A stretch of DNA of 64,000 bases. It comes from Lumbricus rubellus. Lineage: Eukaryota > Annelida > Clitellata > Crassiclitellata > Lumbricidae. Below the pieces are notes generated by a model that had not been told where the DNA came from, ran no database searches, and saw nothing but the letters and a program-made list of their open reading frames with translations. The DNA is taken from assembly GCA_945859605.1 (NCBI GenBank), contig OX243814.1, positions 39,125,877 to 39,189,876 on the forward strand. The letters are read 5' to 3'. Numbering within the stretch: position 1 is the first letter of the stretch; every line of letters starts with the position of its first letter. The position numbers and the translations under genes are program-made. This document shows, one piece after another, positions 22,068 through 33,669 of the stretch.

Positions 22068-22133
22068 CTGTTTCCCTAACTTTTGCGTAAAGATCAGGTT
22101 GTTCTGATGCCACGAAATTCTGTTCTGTTGCCA
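22068..22133 (-). CDS. IgR-B tail exon, DLYAKV copy 2 (3' copy)
   Basis: Same 66-nt exon as 22455-22520, reading ATEQNFVASEQPDLYAKVRE plus T, donor GTAAAG, phase 1-1. Both copies have intact acceptor and donor, so transcripts with one, both or neither are possible without loss of frame. Conservation of the exon through the duplication, while the flanking intron carries small indels, supports it being coding. Confidence 0.65.
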
Positions 22134-22454
22134 CTTCAACATCATAACAAAATTAGAAACAATCAGATGCTTCTTCTCGTTCTGCCTTAAATTGAATCTT
22201 GTGTAGCCAATGATCTATCTGACCGTTTCTTTTCTATTTTATTTTATTTTCGCCTTTTCGTCCATTCACATTTTTGCGTCTTGTAGCCTAACTACCAATT
22301 CTGCGAAGGTGGCCTAATGCTTTCTATGCTAATCAGTTTTAAAGGTAGCCTACAATTGAATGTATGTGTGTGAAAGATAAAAACCATGCATGCCTCCTGT
22401 AGATAGGCCTATGATCGAACCTACACATTCTCGTCTATAATAAGCGTTCTTTAC

Positions 22455-22520
22455 CTGTTTCCTTAACTTTTGCGTAAAGATCAGGTTGTTCTGATGCCAC
22501 AAAATTCTGTTCTGTTGCCA
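22455..22520 (-). CDS. IgR-B tail exon, DLYAKV copy 1 (5' copy)
   Basis: A 66-nt exon (22 codons, phase 1-1) reading ATEQNFVASEQPDLYAKVKE plus T, with donor GTAAAG. Tyrosine motif LYAKV (YxxV with acidic flank). It lies in the second unit of a 387-bp tandem duplication and differs from the other copy by one residue in the coding part (K for R). Duplication keeps the frame, so the tail gains one more tyrosine site. Confidence 0.65.
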
Positions 22521-22829
22521 CTTCAATGTCATAACAAAATTAGAAACAATCAGATGCTTCTTCTCGTTCTGCCTTAAATTGAATCTTGTGTAGCCTTTAC
22601 CAATGATCTATCTGACCGTTTCTTTTCTATTTTATTTTCGCCTTTTCGTCCATTCACATTTTTGCGTCTTGCAACTACCAATTCTGCGAAGGTGGCCTAA
22701 TGCTTTCTATGCTAATCAGTTTTAAAGGTACAATTGAATTTCAGTGTGTGAAAAATAAAAACCATGCCACCAGTAGATAGACCTATGATCGAACCTACAC
22801 AATCTCGTCTTTAGATAATAAGCTCTCGG

Positions 22830-25290
22830 TCACCCTGCTACTATAACATAGACGAATCTTAAATGTTGCACTATTAGAGGCTCTAAACTGAAATTATTAA
22901 ACAGTAACCTACGCCTATTATGCCCACCATTGATTCACTCTTGAAACTAGCATACAAATATAATAGGCCTAACACTGTAAGACCTATTATAGATCTAGAT
23001 CATAGTTTGCTGGCGGATGATGGGCGGACAAATCAAGATAATAGAGGTTGCACAAAATGCACAAGATCACGAGCCGTTCTCCAATGGTCAATTGTACATG
23101 CCGGAGAGCAGAAAAATTTGGAGACCACACTTCTGTATAGGCCTATCTGTTATACGCCTTAACCTAACTCAAGAGCTTCTGTTGAAAAAATATTACTGTG
23201 CGGATTTGCACAACGACCGAGGCAGCGGAGGCCTGAACCCAACACACCCGCGTCCTTTCAACAAAGTCGCTCACACTGACTGCCATCTGGTGAATAATCT
23301 ATGCCGAACATGAAAATAATGATCTAATTAATTTTATCTAGTTCTCTGTACAGTTGGGTTCCCAGTGAACTACCGAATGTGAAACCGACTCCCGTGTCCC
23401 TTGAGGCCATAATAATATTATTATACTCCACAGAGAAGTCACATTTTAGTTAAGTGCTGCCGTCTCACATAGCAGACCCATTATCCGACATCTGCAACCT
23501 GCATGCATATTGTATATTGTATAACGCACTTGATGGACCCATAAATATAGTCGGTTACATTAGTTGGCTACTGGTATTAATTCATGTAGGGTCTACATGT
23601 TTTTCTTGAGGTTCATGCTAAGTTTAATACTATCCACTTGTGTTTTGATTTTTCACTCCATTTTCATATTAACGACCACTTTGGCAGACTGCAGTTCCTA
23701 CATTAGACTACAGACCTAATCGCTGCATGCAGTGAAATGGGCAAATTATTTGGTAGTTGCATGCCGAGTTACCTCACAGAGTTGCGGATATATCGGAATG
23801 GCAAAGTCAAAAATCGTGAGACCAAATAATTACTCACAGGATGCACACTTTGATAATCGGTTCTCAAACAATATTAGTTCAGTTTCGTGTACCCAACTTT
23901 AACGGATACAGGAACTAGCCTACTGCGTGAGCGGGGTTCATAAATGTAACACTCACATAAGTTGACACATAGGCCTAGCCTATAATTAGCTACGGTACAT
24001 GTAGGCTACATGCACTTTCGGGAAATTGCAATGACGGTCATTGTGAGCTTGGCTTTGACTTTCAGCGAAGGTGAAACGAGTAGGCCTAAACACACACACA
24101 CAAAATTCCAATCCTGTTCTTACGGCGTTATAACACTGTTAGTCTTATCGCCTGTTTTCGTCTCAATGTCAGTAGTCCACGTGACTTTCAAAGGAATTCA
24201 GTGTTATACCAAGTTTTGTCTTCACACCTCTTTGCTCCGACGTTGACCGTATATATTAGTTGCTTCTGTGTTCTACTTCACGGGAGAATTACCGGGGGTT
24301 CAACCGTATACCGGTACTATAAGTCTTCATTAGAGCCCCGAAGGGATGTCTTCATTGTACACACCAACTCCACAAAATCAACGTCTGACCCCAGATACAT
24401 TTTTTCAATTTTCATACTAGGCCTACCCTGCTGTCTACTATTCTGCCCGTCCATAATCTCCATATGTTATCATTGTTATGTCCACATTCCAAGCATATGT
24501 TTATCTTCCACACGATCGGGATCCAGATGTTATACTCCGCAATAGTTCTTTCTTTAGGATAGTCTCTATGTTTCAGTGTTTTATGACCAAGGAGTCCGGG
24601 CATGCAGAAAATTCAAGAGGTCAGAGGCAACAGGCGAATTTGGCTTGAGGTCCCTAACAAATGAGTGGGCTTCGAGAAGAGTTTAAAACTCTTCATCGGT
24701 GACTGGGTGAAGGACGGACCCCAATTATAGCAGTCGCATTTTGCTAAAAATAAAATTCAGCTATTTTTCTCATTCGTCACACCCCTTAGATTGTCATTAA
24801 CTTGCACTAGCCTATATAAATAGTCATGAAGCTAGGGATCAGGACTGTATAAGCTGTAAGCTTTTTCTGATTCCTTTTGCACGTTGTTTAGTGTCTCATG
24901 TCTATTCTGCTTGACTTGTGTGTGTGCAATAAATAAACAAATAATCTTTAAATTTATCAGTTTTCCCGATTGCAAGGCATTAATAGTCATCATGATTCTG
25001 CAATAAGCCACACGATTTTAGCATTTAAGACAACATACCAATTTTTTCCACATAATAATTATGTCAAGTTTTAATTTAGTAGCCTATGCCTATATTTAAA
25101 CTGACACGTTTTGAATATGTCGTGATACATGAATTAAGGCTGAGCAATGGCAATAATCATTGTCAAGTGCAAGTAAATCATCGCCAATCAATTCGCCCTG
25201 TGTGAGATTTTCAGAAACTAGAAACGAAAATGTCAGTCAGTCAGTCGGTTTAAAAACCGTCTAGACTTGCATGAAACGGAAACGAAACAA
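22830..25290. other. IgR-B intron, no recognised exon
   Basis: Long intron between tail exons. A plus-strand leader-like reading (MTVIVSLALTFSEG near 24031, phase-1 GT) was noted but has no partner exon. Nothing else convincing. Confidence 0.5.
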
Positions 25291-25295
25291 CTCAC

Positions 25296-25376
25296 TGTGA
25301 TGACTGACAACAGCATAGACAGGAGGCATTGCATCATATCGGTCGATCTCAAAAGCAGGTTCCGGAGTCACATGAG
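25296..25376 (-). CDS. IgR-B tail exon with YDAM and YAVV motifs
   Basis: An 81-nt phase 1-1 exon between CAAAG and donor GTGAGT. Joined to the membrane exon it reads RRRIP-HVTPEPAFEIDRYDAMPPVY, then AVVSHH. Two tyrosines: DRYDAM (YxxM, a PI3-kinase p85 type site in vertebrates) and PVYAVV (YxxV, ITIM-like but with Pro at -2). The acceptor pyrimidine tract is ordinary; the call rests on phase, strong donor and motif content. Confidence 0.7.
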
Positions 25377-26752
25377 CTTTGATAAATACAAACTAACAGC
25401 TGTCATATTCAGATTTAAAGAGCTATAATTAAGTAGTCATAGATCATTTAAACTAAATATTCGAGATAATTATTGTGCAAATAACAGTCGCATTTCGACA
25501 AATAGAACAATACATGTATATAATCGGCACAAGAGAAGATAATAATATATTAGACACGATAATTATTGGTTGTAGGCTAATGAAAATGAATTTCCCATGG
25601 TGTGCAGTGATGCTCATGACAGATGCTCATTTTCCTTCTGCCTCAGCTGTGAAGCCTTGAACTTGAAGCACATTATGCGCAAACGCCTTACCCAGGATTT
25701 TTACAGGAGTGGTACACGCAGCTGCACGATAATTGATCGGCTCGGTGCTTAATGGACCACCATGTTGCACTCTAATAGGGGCCTTATATCGTTCTAAATG
25801 CAGTAATTCGTGAATTCACAAACATAAACTGCGGGAGAAATTGATGAGCAGCGCTCCCGGCCTGTCAAAGGGAAAGTAAGATTGAATAGAAAGTACAAGG
25901 CGTTATTACGGAATAAGACAGATAGACCTATAATAATATTATGGCAACGAGAGGGAACAAGGATCTCATGTTGCTTCATGATACAGTGTTGAGACACGAA
26001 CAGCGAATATGCTGCAAGGTAGTCTGACTAGACTCAGATTCTCTGGTCACTAGAGAATCCATGAGATGATAAATAGGCTACTTCAGCGACAGTTGATAAA
26101 TTCTATCAGATTAATAATAACTTTTTTTATACAAATAAGAGCCTCAAACTTTATTATTCAATTATAGATCTACACGAATAAAGTCGCCTATAATTATTGT
26201 TATGCTTGAGCTTACTGTGCTGCAAAATATCAGCTTCTCTGATGACGTGCAATTCATGATGGCTGCTTGGCGTTTTCGTTTCTGCAATATGCATGGGATG
26301 AGGGTAATAAAAAATAAACTATAGGCCTACGTTTTCAACAGTTGAATTCTCGATAAAATATGACGTTCCAACAGAATCAGTTTTTATGATAACATAATTT
26401 TTATTTTAATAACATAATAATGACATTATAATATAATATAATGACATATTTTACTACATAATTATAATAGCATATTTTATTTTTATATAACATAATGCTC
26501 AGCCTCATTAGATGATAAAACAATTTCTGTTACCAGCTCGTTTTCAGTTTCTAAAGTTGGTGTATTCACCCTTTGCATTCATTTTACTTTTCTCCGAGTC
26601 TAAGCCTTGAACCTCGGCAATAAATACTCTTAAACGGTTTACTCTATTTGACTGGTATTACGGATTACCAGTAGGCCTATAAATGGTTAAAAACAATCCA
26701 CATTGCTATTGCTATCCATTTGCATAATATTTTGTCACGACTTTGTACTTAC

Positions 26753-26836
26753 GGATACGTCTTCTGAGAAGAAGCAGAACGAGCATCATCAAAAGAACGC
26801 CTTGTACAACAGCGACCACACTGATTAAATATGGTA
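26753..26836 (-). CDS. IgR-B transmembrane exon
   Basis: An 84-nt phase 1-1 exon between TTTCAG and donor GTAAGT. It reads PYLISVVAVVQGVLLMMLVL followed by LLLRRRI: one membrane span with a basic stop-transfer run, in the orientation of a type I receptor. It contains no open reading frame long enough to be noticed by length, but signal, phase and hydrophobicity agree. No charged residue lies inside the span (one Gln only), so there is no sign of an adaptor-pairing lysine as in activating vertebrate receptors. Confidence 0.8.
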
Positions 26837-27049
26837 CTGAAAGAAATAGAGCACTGCCTATGACCGTTTTAAATGACAATTTCCATCAAGCTATGACAGT
26901 AATATAGCTTCGCGAGTTTTATGTGACTCAATTTCGCCTCTTTACCGTGAAGCATAAATAATGCAATTAGCAAATCAGAACGAGAAGTACCTGTCGCTCT
27001 TTGCGAGCTGCGCAGCTGAGCATTTTGTTGTTGGACGCTGTGGAAATTG

Positions 27050-27370
27050 AAACTCTTAATGTCGCCCAATTTTTCTCTCGACCCAAAAAGTTGATGGCTT
27101 TCTGTTTGAGTCATCCGGTCGAAATCTCATAAAAACCATAATACTATTTCCTCAGCAAAAAAGTTGATAACCTTTTTAAAGTCATTCCATAGAAGTTTCG
27201 TTCTTGAAAATGCCATTTTCTCCGAATACATTTTCGAGTATAGGCCTTCTTCAGGGGGTGGCTAACCCCGGGAAAAGATGAATATACCATTTTCATGGTC
27301 ACAAAACTGGCTCTGCGTCTTCTTGGGGCTTAGCCACCCCCCTAACCCCTGATAAACTCCGCCCATGACT
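27050..27370. mobile_element. partial MITE of the AGGGGCGGAT family
   Basis: Shares the AAAAGTTGAT.ACCTTTTT phrase and CCCC-rich right part with copies 1-3; ends are decayed. Lies in the IgR-B intron between C2 and membrane exons. A shorter piece is at 30830-30930. Confidence 0.6.
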
Positions 27371-28291
27371 ATGCCCCTAAATGAATTGTCCAAACCTACT
27401 AGAAAGTCGTAAGCATAGGCGTGATTTGTAGCTTATTATCATAAATTTAGCAATAAAACTAAGCTTACATTGTGGTGATACTCCAGTCTCCGAAGATGGA
27501 GATGTTGCAGTAGGATTTTCTACCAACAAATTTTTAATGTTACTAAGTTAAAGTTAGAACATTTAATTATCTCATTTGTTGTTCAAAGATCACCCAAATA
27601 GGTTTAATTAACAAATTAGGGAATAAAGCCCTAAGCTTATACCAAATTGGGGAAGAATAGGCGTTCTTACTTCCATATCTATGGCCGATGTAACAATCGT
27701 GAGATTACAAATAGACAATATTATCCTATGCACATTGATAATGAAAGCTAAGTTACGATAGTAGGCTATAACATCAGGAACTGGAGATAAAATACAACGT
27801 TTTAAGTGTTTGTTTTTAGCGCTATCATACAATGGCTCAATGTTGATTGTATGATATACAGTAATAAAACAATCAAAATGCTATGTCTAGAGAAACTCTA
27901 TTTACACCCATAATACCGTGCAACGAGCAGACTTGTGCAGAATATGACATCTTGTAAATTTTCATTAATGTTAAAAAAATATCAAAATAATTGGACTCAC
28001 TTTCATGTGCACATTTAGTGCATAGCATAGGCACTATTAGTTAGAGACTATAATAATATATGTCTTACGTAGTTGATATTGACAGTTTTTGTGATAATAG
28101 GTTTGCAGGTTCAAATCGCACACCCGGCAGGCGTCTTCAAATTCAACCTTCCCACCGTAGATAACTTGACAGTGTGTAAAAACGGAGCACATTATTATCG
28201 GCCGTGTTCATACGAGTAAATCAAGTTTAAACGTTTGAGTATAATAAAATCAATTGTGCAAGACCAGATAATATTGAGGTGTTAGGCCTAC

Positions 28292-28660
28292 CATTCATAT
28301 TGAATAAAATTATGATCGGTGAGGTCCAATTGTGAGAGTAGTTTGGTACGTTGTCTGCTGTAGTCGAAGAAGGTTTATCACGTTTGTCAAACCTCGTTGT
28401 GCAAATATACCGGGCTAGATTGTTAGTGTCATTGGCAGAGACTGTAAGCGTTGAAATAACAGTATCATTCTGAACTGTAGTGTTTACGTATGTAAGCTTA
28501 TAGATTGGTTCTTGAGATCCTTCTTGTCTCCATTCCATCAGAGGAGTCCAGTTGCCATAGTATTTGACTGTGCAGCGCATTTCAAATAAAAGGTTTGACT
28601 CATTCAATTTGATATTTTCATCTTTGATTTGCCCGTTAATGTAACAGTATGGATCAGCGG
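28292..28660 (-). CDS. IgR-B exon 3: C2-like immunoglobulin domain
   Basis: Phase 1-1 exon from TTTCAG to donor GTAGGC. Reads ADPYCYINGQIKDENIKLNE, then core Cys in FEMRCTVKY, Trp in LMEWRQ, Cys in RYICTTRF, and the closing motif NYSHNWTSP shared with IgR-A. Many sequons (NES, NTT, NDT, NWT) suggest heavy glycosylation. The upstream in-frame hydrophobic run (KILMLLYNIS) lies before the acceptor and is intronic rather than a signal peptide. Confidence 0.85.
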
Positions 28661-29499
28661 CTGAAATATTATAAAGAAGCATCAATATTTTTAGTAGGCC
28701 TAATGGACAATTGGACATCACACTTCGTTATTAAGCTTCAAATAAATGACTTTGGCTTTGTATTAACTAAGTTTACTACTTGCACGTGACAGTTGTGGAT
28801 TTTGTCTGACTGATTTTAAGAAGAACTGCATCAGACAGTAGATTTTGATTTTATTATGACCGCGATCTGACGCAGGCGATAGAGCAGAAAGAACAAAACT
28901 GTGTCTACTATGTATATTATTGTCTGCCAATAGAACATCAACAGCAAGAAAGCTTATCAACGACAATATTATTGTCTTATAGAACTAAACTGCATTAATA
29001 ATAGCTAGCACGATAGGCTAGTTGTAAAATCACGATTTGCGTCCATTGCTCCGCAGATTCAGATAGCCTACACTTCTCATGCAAATGGGTAAACAGAATG
29101 GTACTCAGTACCTTATGGAAAGAGAAGGAAAAACACAAAAGCGAAGAGTTTGTCTAATTAAATTTGTCATTTTCATATTTTATTTGCCCGTTCATGTAGG
29201 CCTATCAGTTTGGATCAGCAGCTAAAAAATTGTAACTTCATTAATAATTTAGATTTGACATCGAAACTCGTTATTAAGAAGGTTCAAATCAAAGACTAAG
29301 CTTATACTTTCTAGACTATAAGTTTATTAATTGAAACATGTGACAGTTGTGGATTCGGTTTGGCGATGGCTAATATGTACTGTCATCAGACAGTTTTTAC
29401 ATTTTCATGTACTGTCATCAGAATCATTTACTTCCATTGATTTTAAGGACTATTTTATATCTAATGCATCTATCCACAACTAGGCTATTACACCAGATC

Positions 29500-29985
29500 T
29501 CGCTCCAAATTGCATCAGAAATCATGTAACACTTGCACTAATACTAAACAATTCACTGTAAGATTATCAGGACCTAAACTATGGAATTCCATTGACACTA
29601 ATATCCGTTCCATCAACTCCCTTAACTCATTTAAGTTGGCCTTTAAAAAACATTTACTTAAAATAGCAGATACTATGTAAGCTTTAACTTGTTTATAACT
29701 AAATCCTAGCCATAGCAATGATTTTTGTTACTTCTTGTGCATCTTTACTTAGTTTTACATGCTGGGGATGACCAGATAAGCTTTGCTTCTTCTCCCCACG
29801 AGTCGGTTCACTCATTCTTGCACTTAACTTTCTACTTTTCTCTCTCCAGTGCTTATAGGCCTACTCGATACCATTTATATGTTTTTTCGTCTTCTTGTTT
29901 CTGCTAATGTAAAAGTGCTCGCGATCATTAGTATGTTTGTGTTTTGTGTTTACTGAATCGATTCAAATTTGATTTGATTTGAAGG
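29500..29985 (+). mobile_element. LINE 3' end with TTTGA-repeat tail
   Basis: FTVRLSGPKLWNSIDTNIRS then FKLAFKKHLLKIADTM and stop is a LINE C-terminus; about 270 bp of 3' UTR ends in a GATTTGATTTGA microsatellite tail. In the IgR-B V-C2 intron, antisense to the gene. Confidence 0.75.
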
Positions 29986-31373
29986 AGCAAAGACGGAGTT
30001 GTGGACAATGCAGTGTATGCACTGCATCAAACAATAGATTTCGCCAAATGACCGTGATCCAACGAGGCGATAGAAGCAGATAGAATAAACTTATCAACCA
30101 GGAATAGATTGTCTTCCAGTAGAACATCAACGCCAAGTATAAACTGATTAACGAACTGAACTGAAATGCAGTGATTATATATGTAGGGCCTAGTACGATC
30201 AGCGCACACTGAAGTAGGCTACCTCAGATACGCGCGGTCGTAATCACGATCTTGTGGTCCATGGTTCCACCGATTTCAAGCACACTTCACATGCGGATGG
30301 GTAAACAGAAAAGAGCTTAGAGACGCTAGCAGAACAGTAGGTAGGGAAGGCTATGCCTCGTGTCCTTATTAGGCACACGTTTAGGCCTATTAAGTACTAG
30401 GCCTATATCAAAACTTTGTAGGCCTAGGCCTAGGCCTGCGTTAGTGCATAGATAGACCTACATGTAATTGGGCTCTAACCAGCGCATACACTACCTGGAA
30501 GGACATTAGTTTTACATTCAAGCAACGGGTTACCGAAAATCAAACGTGTGGATAAAATTTGTATGTGCGTTTTTGTTATAGCGCTCCTTCAAGCTATCTA
30601 CTCAGAGGTGCTCCAAACTGCAGAGAGGACACTGCATCGGAGCTCTACGCCAAAACCCTATAGACTCAGTTAGATTTAATGCTCATGAACGTAGTCCTCA
30701 GTGTAGAAATCTACACCCTGCTCTAGTCGTGAGCCCACTTAGTGCAGTAGGCTACTCTTTTATAATTGAGAACACTCTCTCAACCGGTGCACAGTGGGTA
30801 ATCTATATAGTCCACAGGAAGAGTTAGGGTTGTGAGGTCATCAACTTTTTAGGCGACCAAAGACGACATTTTCTTTGCCCAAAGACAGAAAAAGTTTCCC
30901 CCTTCGAATATTTCTGATCCGCCCCTGGTTCGGATGAGGGTTAAAAACCAATTTAAGCTGCACTTGCTCTCGATCTCAATACATTTACTCTGACAGTTAA
31001 CAATATGCTTGTAAAGCATCCTAGATGGTTGCCACTGACGATGCTGTACAAATTGTCTGAATTACAATTACAGTTAGGCCTACAATTAATTTAATTAACA
31101 TGAAGACATAGTAAGCCCAATGAAAATAATTTCCATCAAGCATAGACCTACATAGGCTATACTTGGCTCCTGTGATAAATTCTATTAACTTGCAATGGAT
31201 AAAAGGTGAAAGAAAGCAAATAACGAAACACGAGTGATCAGTATTTATTCGATGATCAATTATACATTGATCAGCCAATTAAAATTTAATTCGATATATT
31301 TAATATACATGTACGTGCATCTGATAGGCCTATTTCACCTAAATGTTAACTTCGATATGAATAATTTATTTAC

Positions 31374-31697
31374 CAAAAACGATGAGTTCAGCGTTTCCCA
31401 TGTTACCGTTAACATGTCCGAAAGTTCCTTCCTGGCAGAAATACTGTGTTCCAGCTGACATAGTTGAATTTATGACAAGATCATATTGTCCTGGGAGAGA
31501 ATTGTTTACGGTACAAATCTTGGACCATTTTCCAGAGATTCTTTCTCCGTCGAAAATTTTGCTTGGCATGTTTTCACTTTTTGGCGCTCTCCAAAGAATC
31601 GTTTTGTTTGAATCATTTGTTCGACATTTCATAACAACTGTCATCCCGGAAATCACGGCCGCATTATCAGGTAATGTCGTGAGATATCCTGAGTTTC
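31374..31697 (-). CDS. IgR-B exon 2: V-like immunoglobulin domain
   Basis: Phase 1-1 exon from acceptor CTTAG to donor GTAAAT. It starts G-NSGYLTTLPDNAAVISGMTV and has B-strand Cys (VVMKCRTND), core Trp (TILWRAP) and F-strand Cys (AGTQYFCQE), ending AELIVFG. It aligns end to end with IgR-A exon 2, with the same lack of a classical Asp-x-Gly before Tyr-x-Cys. A second Cys-rich leader reading upstream (near 32046) was tested as an exon 1 and rejected on phase. Confidence 0.85.
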
Positions 31698-32775
31698 CTA
31701 AGTTTACGGCACATTCGTAGTGATCAAAACTGCATAGGCTATGTCTACTTTAACGTCGTATAGGCAAAATATGCAAAGCAAGCAATTCTCTTACCTGTGC
31801 AGTAGAGTCAACTGGACACCAATGTAGTGTTCTTTAACATCCAGTCTTGACCAATAATTTTAGTTCCAAACACTTGAAAATTACTGTCGGACTGTCGCTT
31901 TCGTTCCACAACTTCCAACAACCTCTCAACCACCCAACCACAACAAACTCCATGAATAAACAAGTTAAAAGCTTCGCAATTCTGACCAGTGTGTGATATT
32001 TCTGCGCAGCAATGAACACAATTAGACCAACAGGGCCTGCAGCCATACATATAGAAGAAATTGGTCTGTTTCTGTCGAAAATCTATCTAGCTTACCGAAT
32101 TGATTCAGCTGAGACTTCAAAGAAAGGCAACTCACTAGAGCCATGCGCCGACTTGAGAGTGTCGGCGGCGGCGCGCCGGTCATTTTTGGTCGGCGGCGGC
32201 GGCGCGCCGACCAACAGAAATCGGCGGCGGCGGCGCCCTCAAAATGTCGGCGTCGGCGGCGCGGCGTCGTGAAACTAGTGTTCAAGCATCGCATACCCAT
32301 TTTGAAAGTTGTTACACATGCAGCCTATAATAAAAATTTTTTGCATGTTCAGCCATTATTTTGGCAGTTATCTAGTCTTTAATAAAAAATTCGTGAGAAA
32401 CAATTATTCTCAGAACAGACATTCATATAGAAAACTATACAAGGACTGGATTAAAAACAATTTGACAACGTTTTCAAATTCAGGCCTCCAGCTTTAAAAA
32501 CCTACTAATAGAAGTTAAAGAACTGTTTGCGCAGTGGCGGTGCTACCTGCCTATTCTATTTTTGGCCTGCCTTATGATCCTCCAAAAATACTTTGGGATT
32601 TTTATTATTGAGAGATTCCATATGCTGACACATTAACTAGGAGATGCTTTATTACTCGTATGATATATAAATGAATATCGATATGTTTATTCGGCTATTT
32701 AGCCGACTGTATGTAACACTGAAAACAAATAAATTTTTTAACTGACCTTATTCTAAGGCCTATTGATTAATTAGT

Positions 32776-32777
<2 letters not shown>

Positions 32778-32817
<40 letters not shown>
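32778..32817. repeat. (TA)n microsatellite
   Basis: About 20 TA units inside the hAT element. Confidence 0.95.
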
Positions 32818-32821
<4 letters not shown>

Positions 32822-33000
32822 CCTTTTTCATAACTGATTGATGTTCCGCAGTGCGTTTGCAGGCGGTTCGTTGCGGTTCATTAAAGTATAAACTTACTTA
32901 CTTACTTACTTCTTTACGCTTAATTTCTTTGAACTTGCGAATGAGGCCCATTTTCTTGACGCGATCTGCTGAAATTGCATAGCTGTACACATGCTGATTG

Positions 33001-33206
33001 ACTGATGCATGCAAGTACGCATACATACACAAACTCGTACATGCATACATAAATATTATACATACATGCATGCATGCATGCATACATACATACATACACA
33101 CATACATACATACATACATACATAAATACATACATACATACATACATACATACATACATACGTGCATACGTGCATACGTACATACCTACATACCTACATA
33201 CATACA

Positions 33207-33236
<30 letters not shown>
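33001..33236. repeat. (CATA)n microsatellite
   Basis: Long CATACATACATA tract inside the hAT element; overlapping repeat frames on both strands are not genes. Confidence 0.95.
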
Positions 33237-33237
<1 letters not shown>

Positions 33238-33635
33238 GGTTATTTTTACCATTGTTGCTGGCGTAAGTCAAATCAAATCACTAAATGAACAAAAGTTTAA
33301 ACGTTAAGCGCATTGTTCCAAAAGTCAAAACGAGGAGGTAACATCATAAGTTTCATAGCATTGACGCAAAATCGCCATAAAAATTCGAAGTACGCAAGAA
33401 AAAAGAATCTACTTCGCACCGACGCAAAAATGTCAATTTTTTTAGCGAAATCATGCAAGAGTTGAAAAAATCAACAAAAAGAAAAAGACGAATCAACGTG
33501 GCATCGGCGGCGCGCCGACAAATTTTCGGCGGCGGCGACGCCGGCGCGCCGACCCAAAAAAGTCGGCGGCGGCGGCGCCCATAAATGGTCGGCGGCGGCG
33601 GCGCGGCGCGGCCGGCGCATAGCTCTGCAACTCAC

Positions 33636-33669
33636 CAGTTATAAACGAAATTAAAAAAATGGCGAACAT
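33636..33669 (-). CDS. IgR-B exon 1: signal peptide
   Basis: ATG at 33669-33667 opens a 34-nt exon reading MFAIFLISFIT plus one base, then donor GTGAGT. Length, hydrophobicity and phase match IgR-A exon 1 (MSILLLAANLII). The donor bases GTGAGTTG are also the 8-bp target-site duplication of the hAT element 33627-32136, so the element inserted exactly at the exon-intron border and left a second copy of the donor at 32135-32128. Confidence 0.7.

Larger units (their letters stand above)
22057..22815. repeat. tandem duplication (387-bp unit) containing a tail exon
   Basis: Two adjacent units start at 22057 and 22444 with GCGTTCTTTACCTGTTTCC and stay alignable to about 22443 and 22815. They differ by scattered substitutions and small indels. 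Each carries one DLYAKV exon of IgR-B with its splice sites. Confidence 0.9.
32136..33627. mobile_element. hAT-type non-autonomous element at the IgR-B first donor
   Basis: 1492 bp with ends (T/C)AGAGC(C/T)ATGCGCCG in inverted orientation and a perfect 8-bp target duplication CAACTCAC at 32128-32135 and 33628-33635. Both ends carry GC-rich hairpins built on GTCGGCGGCGGCGCGCCGAC; the middle is AT-rich and contains (TA)n at 32778-32817 and (CATA)n at 33001-33236. No transposase frame. It sits in intron 1 of IgR-B directly against exon 1. Confidence 0.85.
20562..33669 (-). other. IgR-B gene model: two-Ig-domain transmembrane receptor with multi-tyrosine tail
   Basis: Minus-strand gene joining 33669-33636 (signal), 31697-31374 (V), 28660-28292 (C2), 26836-26753 (membrane), 25376-25296, 22520-22455, 22133-22068 and 20743-20562 (tail, stop). 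Every internal border is phase 1, so exons can be skipped or duplicated without frame loss. The tail holds YDAM, YAVV, YAKV twice, YTAM, YAQI (in the ITIM STYAQI), YFVV and YEMR. It is paralogous to IgR-A and lies head-to-head with VR-B. Inferred role: type I surface receptor signalling through SH2 proteins, probably inhibitory or mixed. A hAT element fills the start of intron 1. Confidence 0.75.

Noticed and set aside
24010..24071. Plus-strand signal exon for VR-B (MTVIVSLALTFSEG)
   Set aside because: Phase and hydrophobicity fit, but it is 13 kb away inside IgR-B and nothing links it to 37567. Kept only as a remark.
31834..32050. MAAGPVGLIVFIAAQ as the IgR-B signal exon
   Set aside because: The only usable donor (GTCAGA) leaves phase 0, not the phase 1 needed by the V exon; the exon at 33669-33636 fits phase, length and donor.
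33074..33307. Repeat-rich ORFs (HTYIHTYI and MYVCMYVC types)
   Set aside because: Translations of the (CATA)n tract inside a hAT element.
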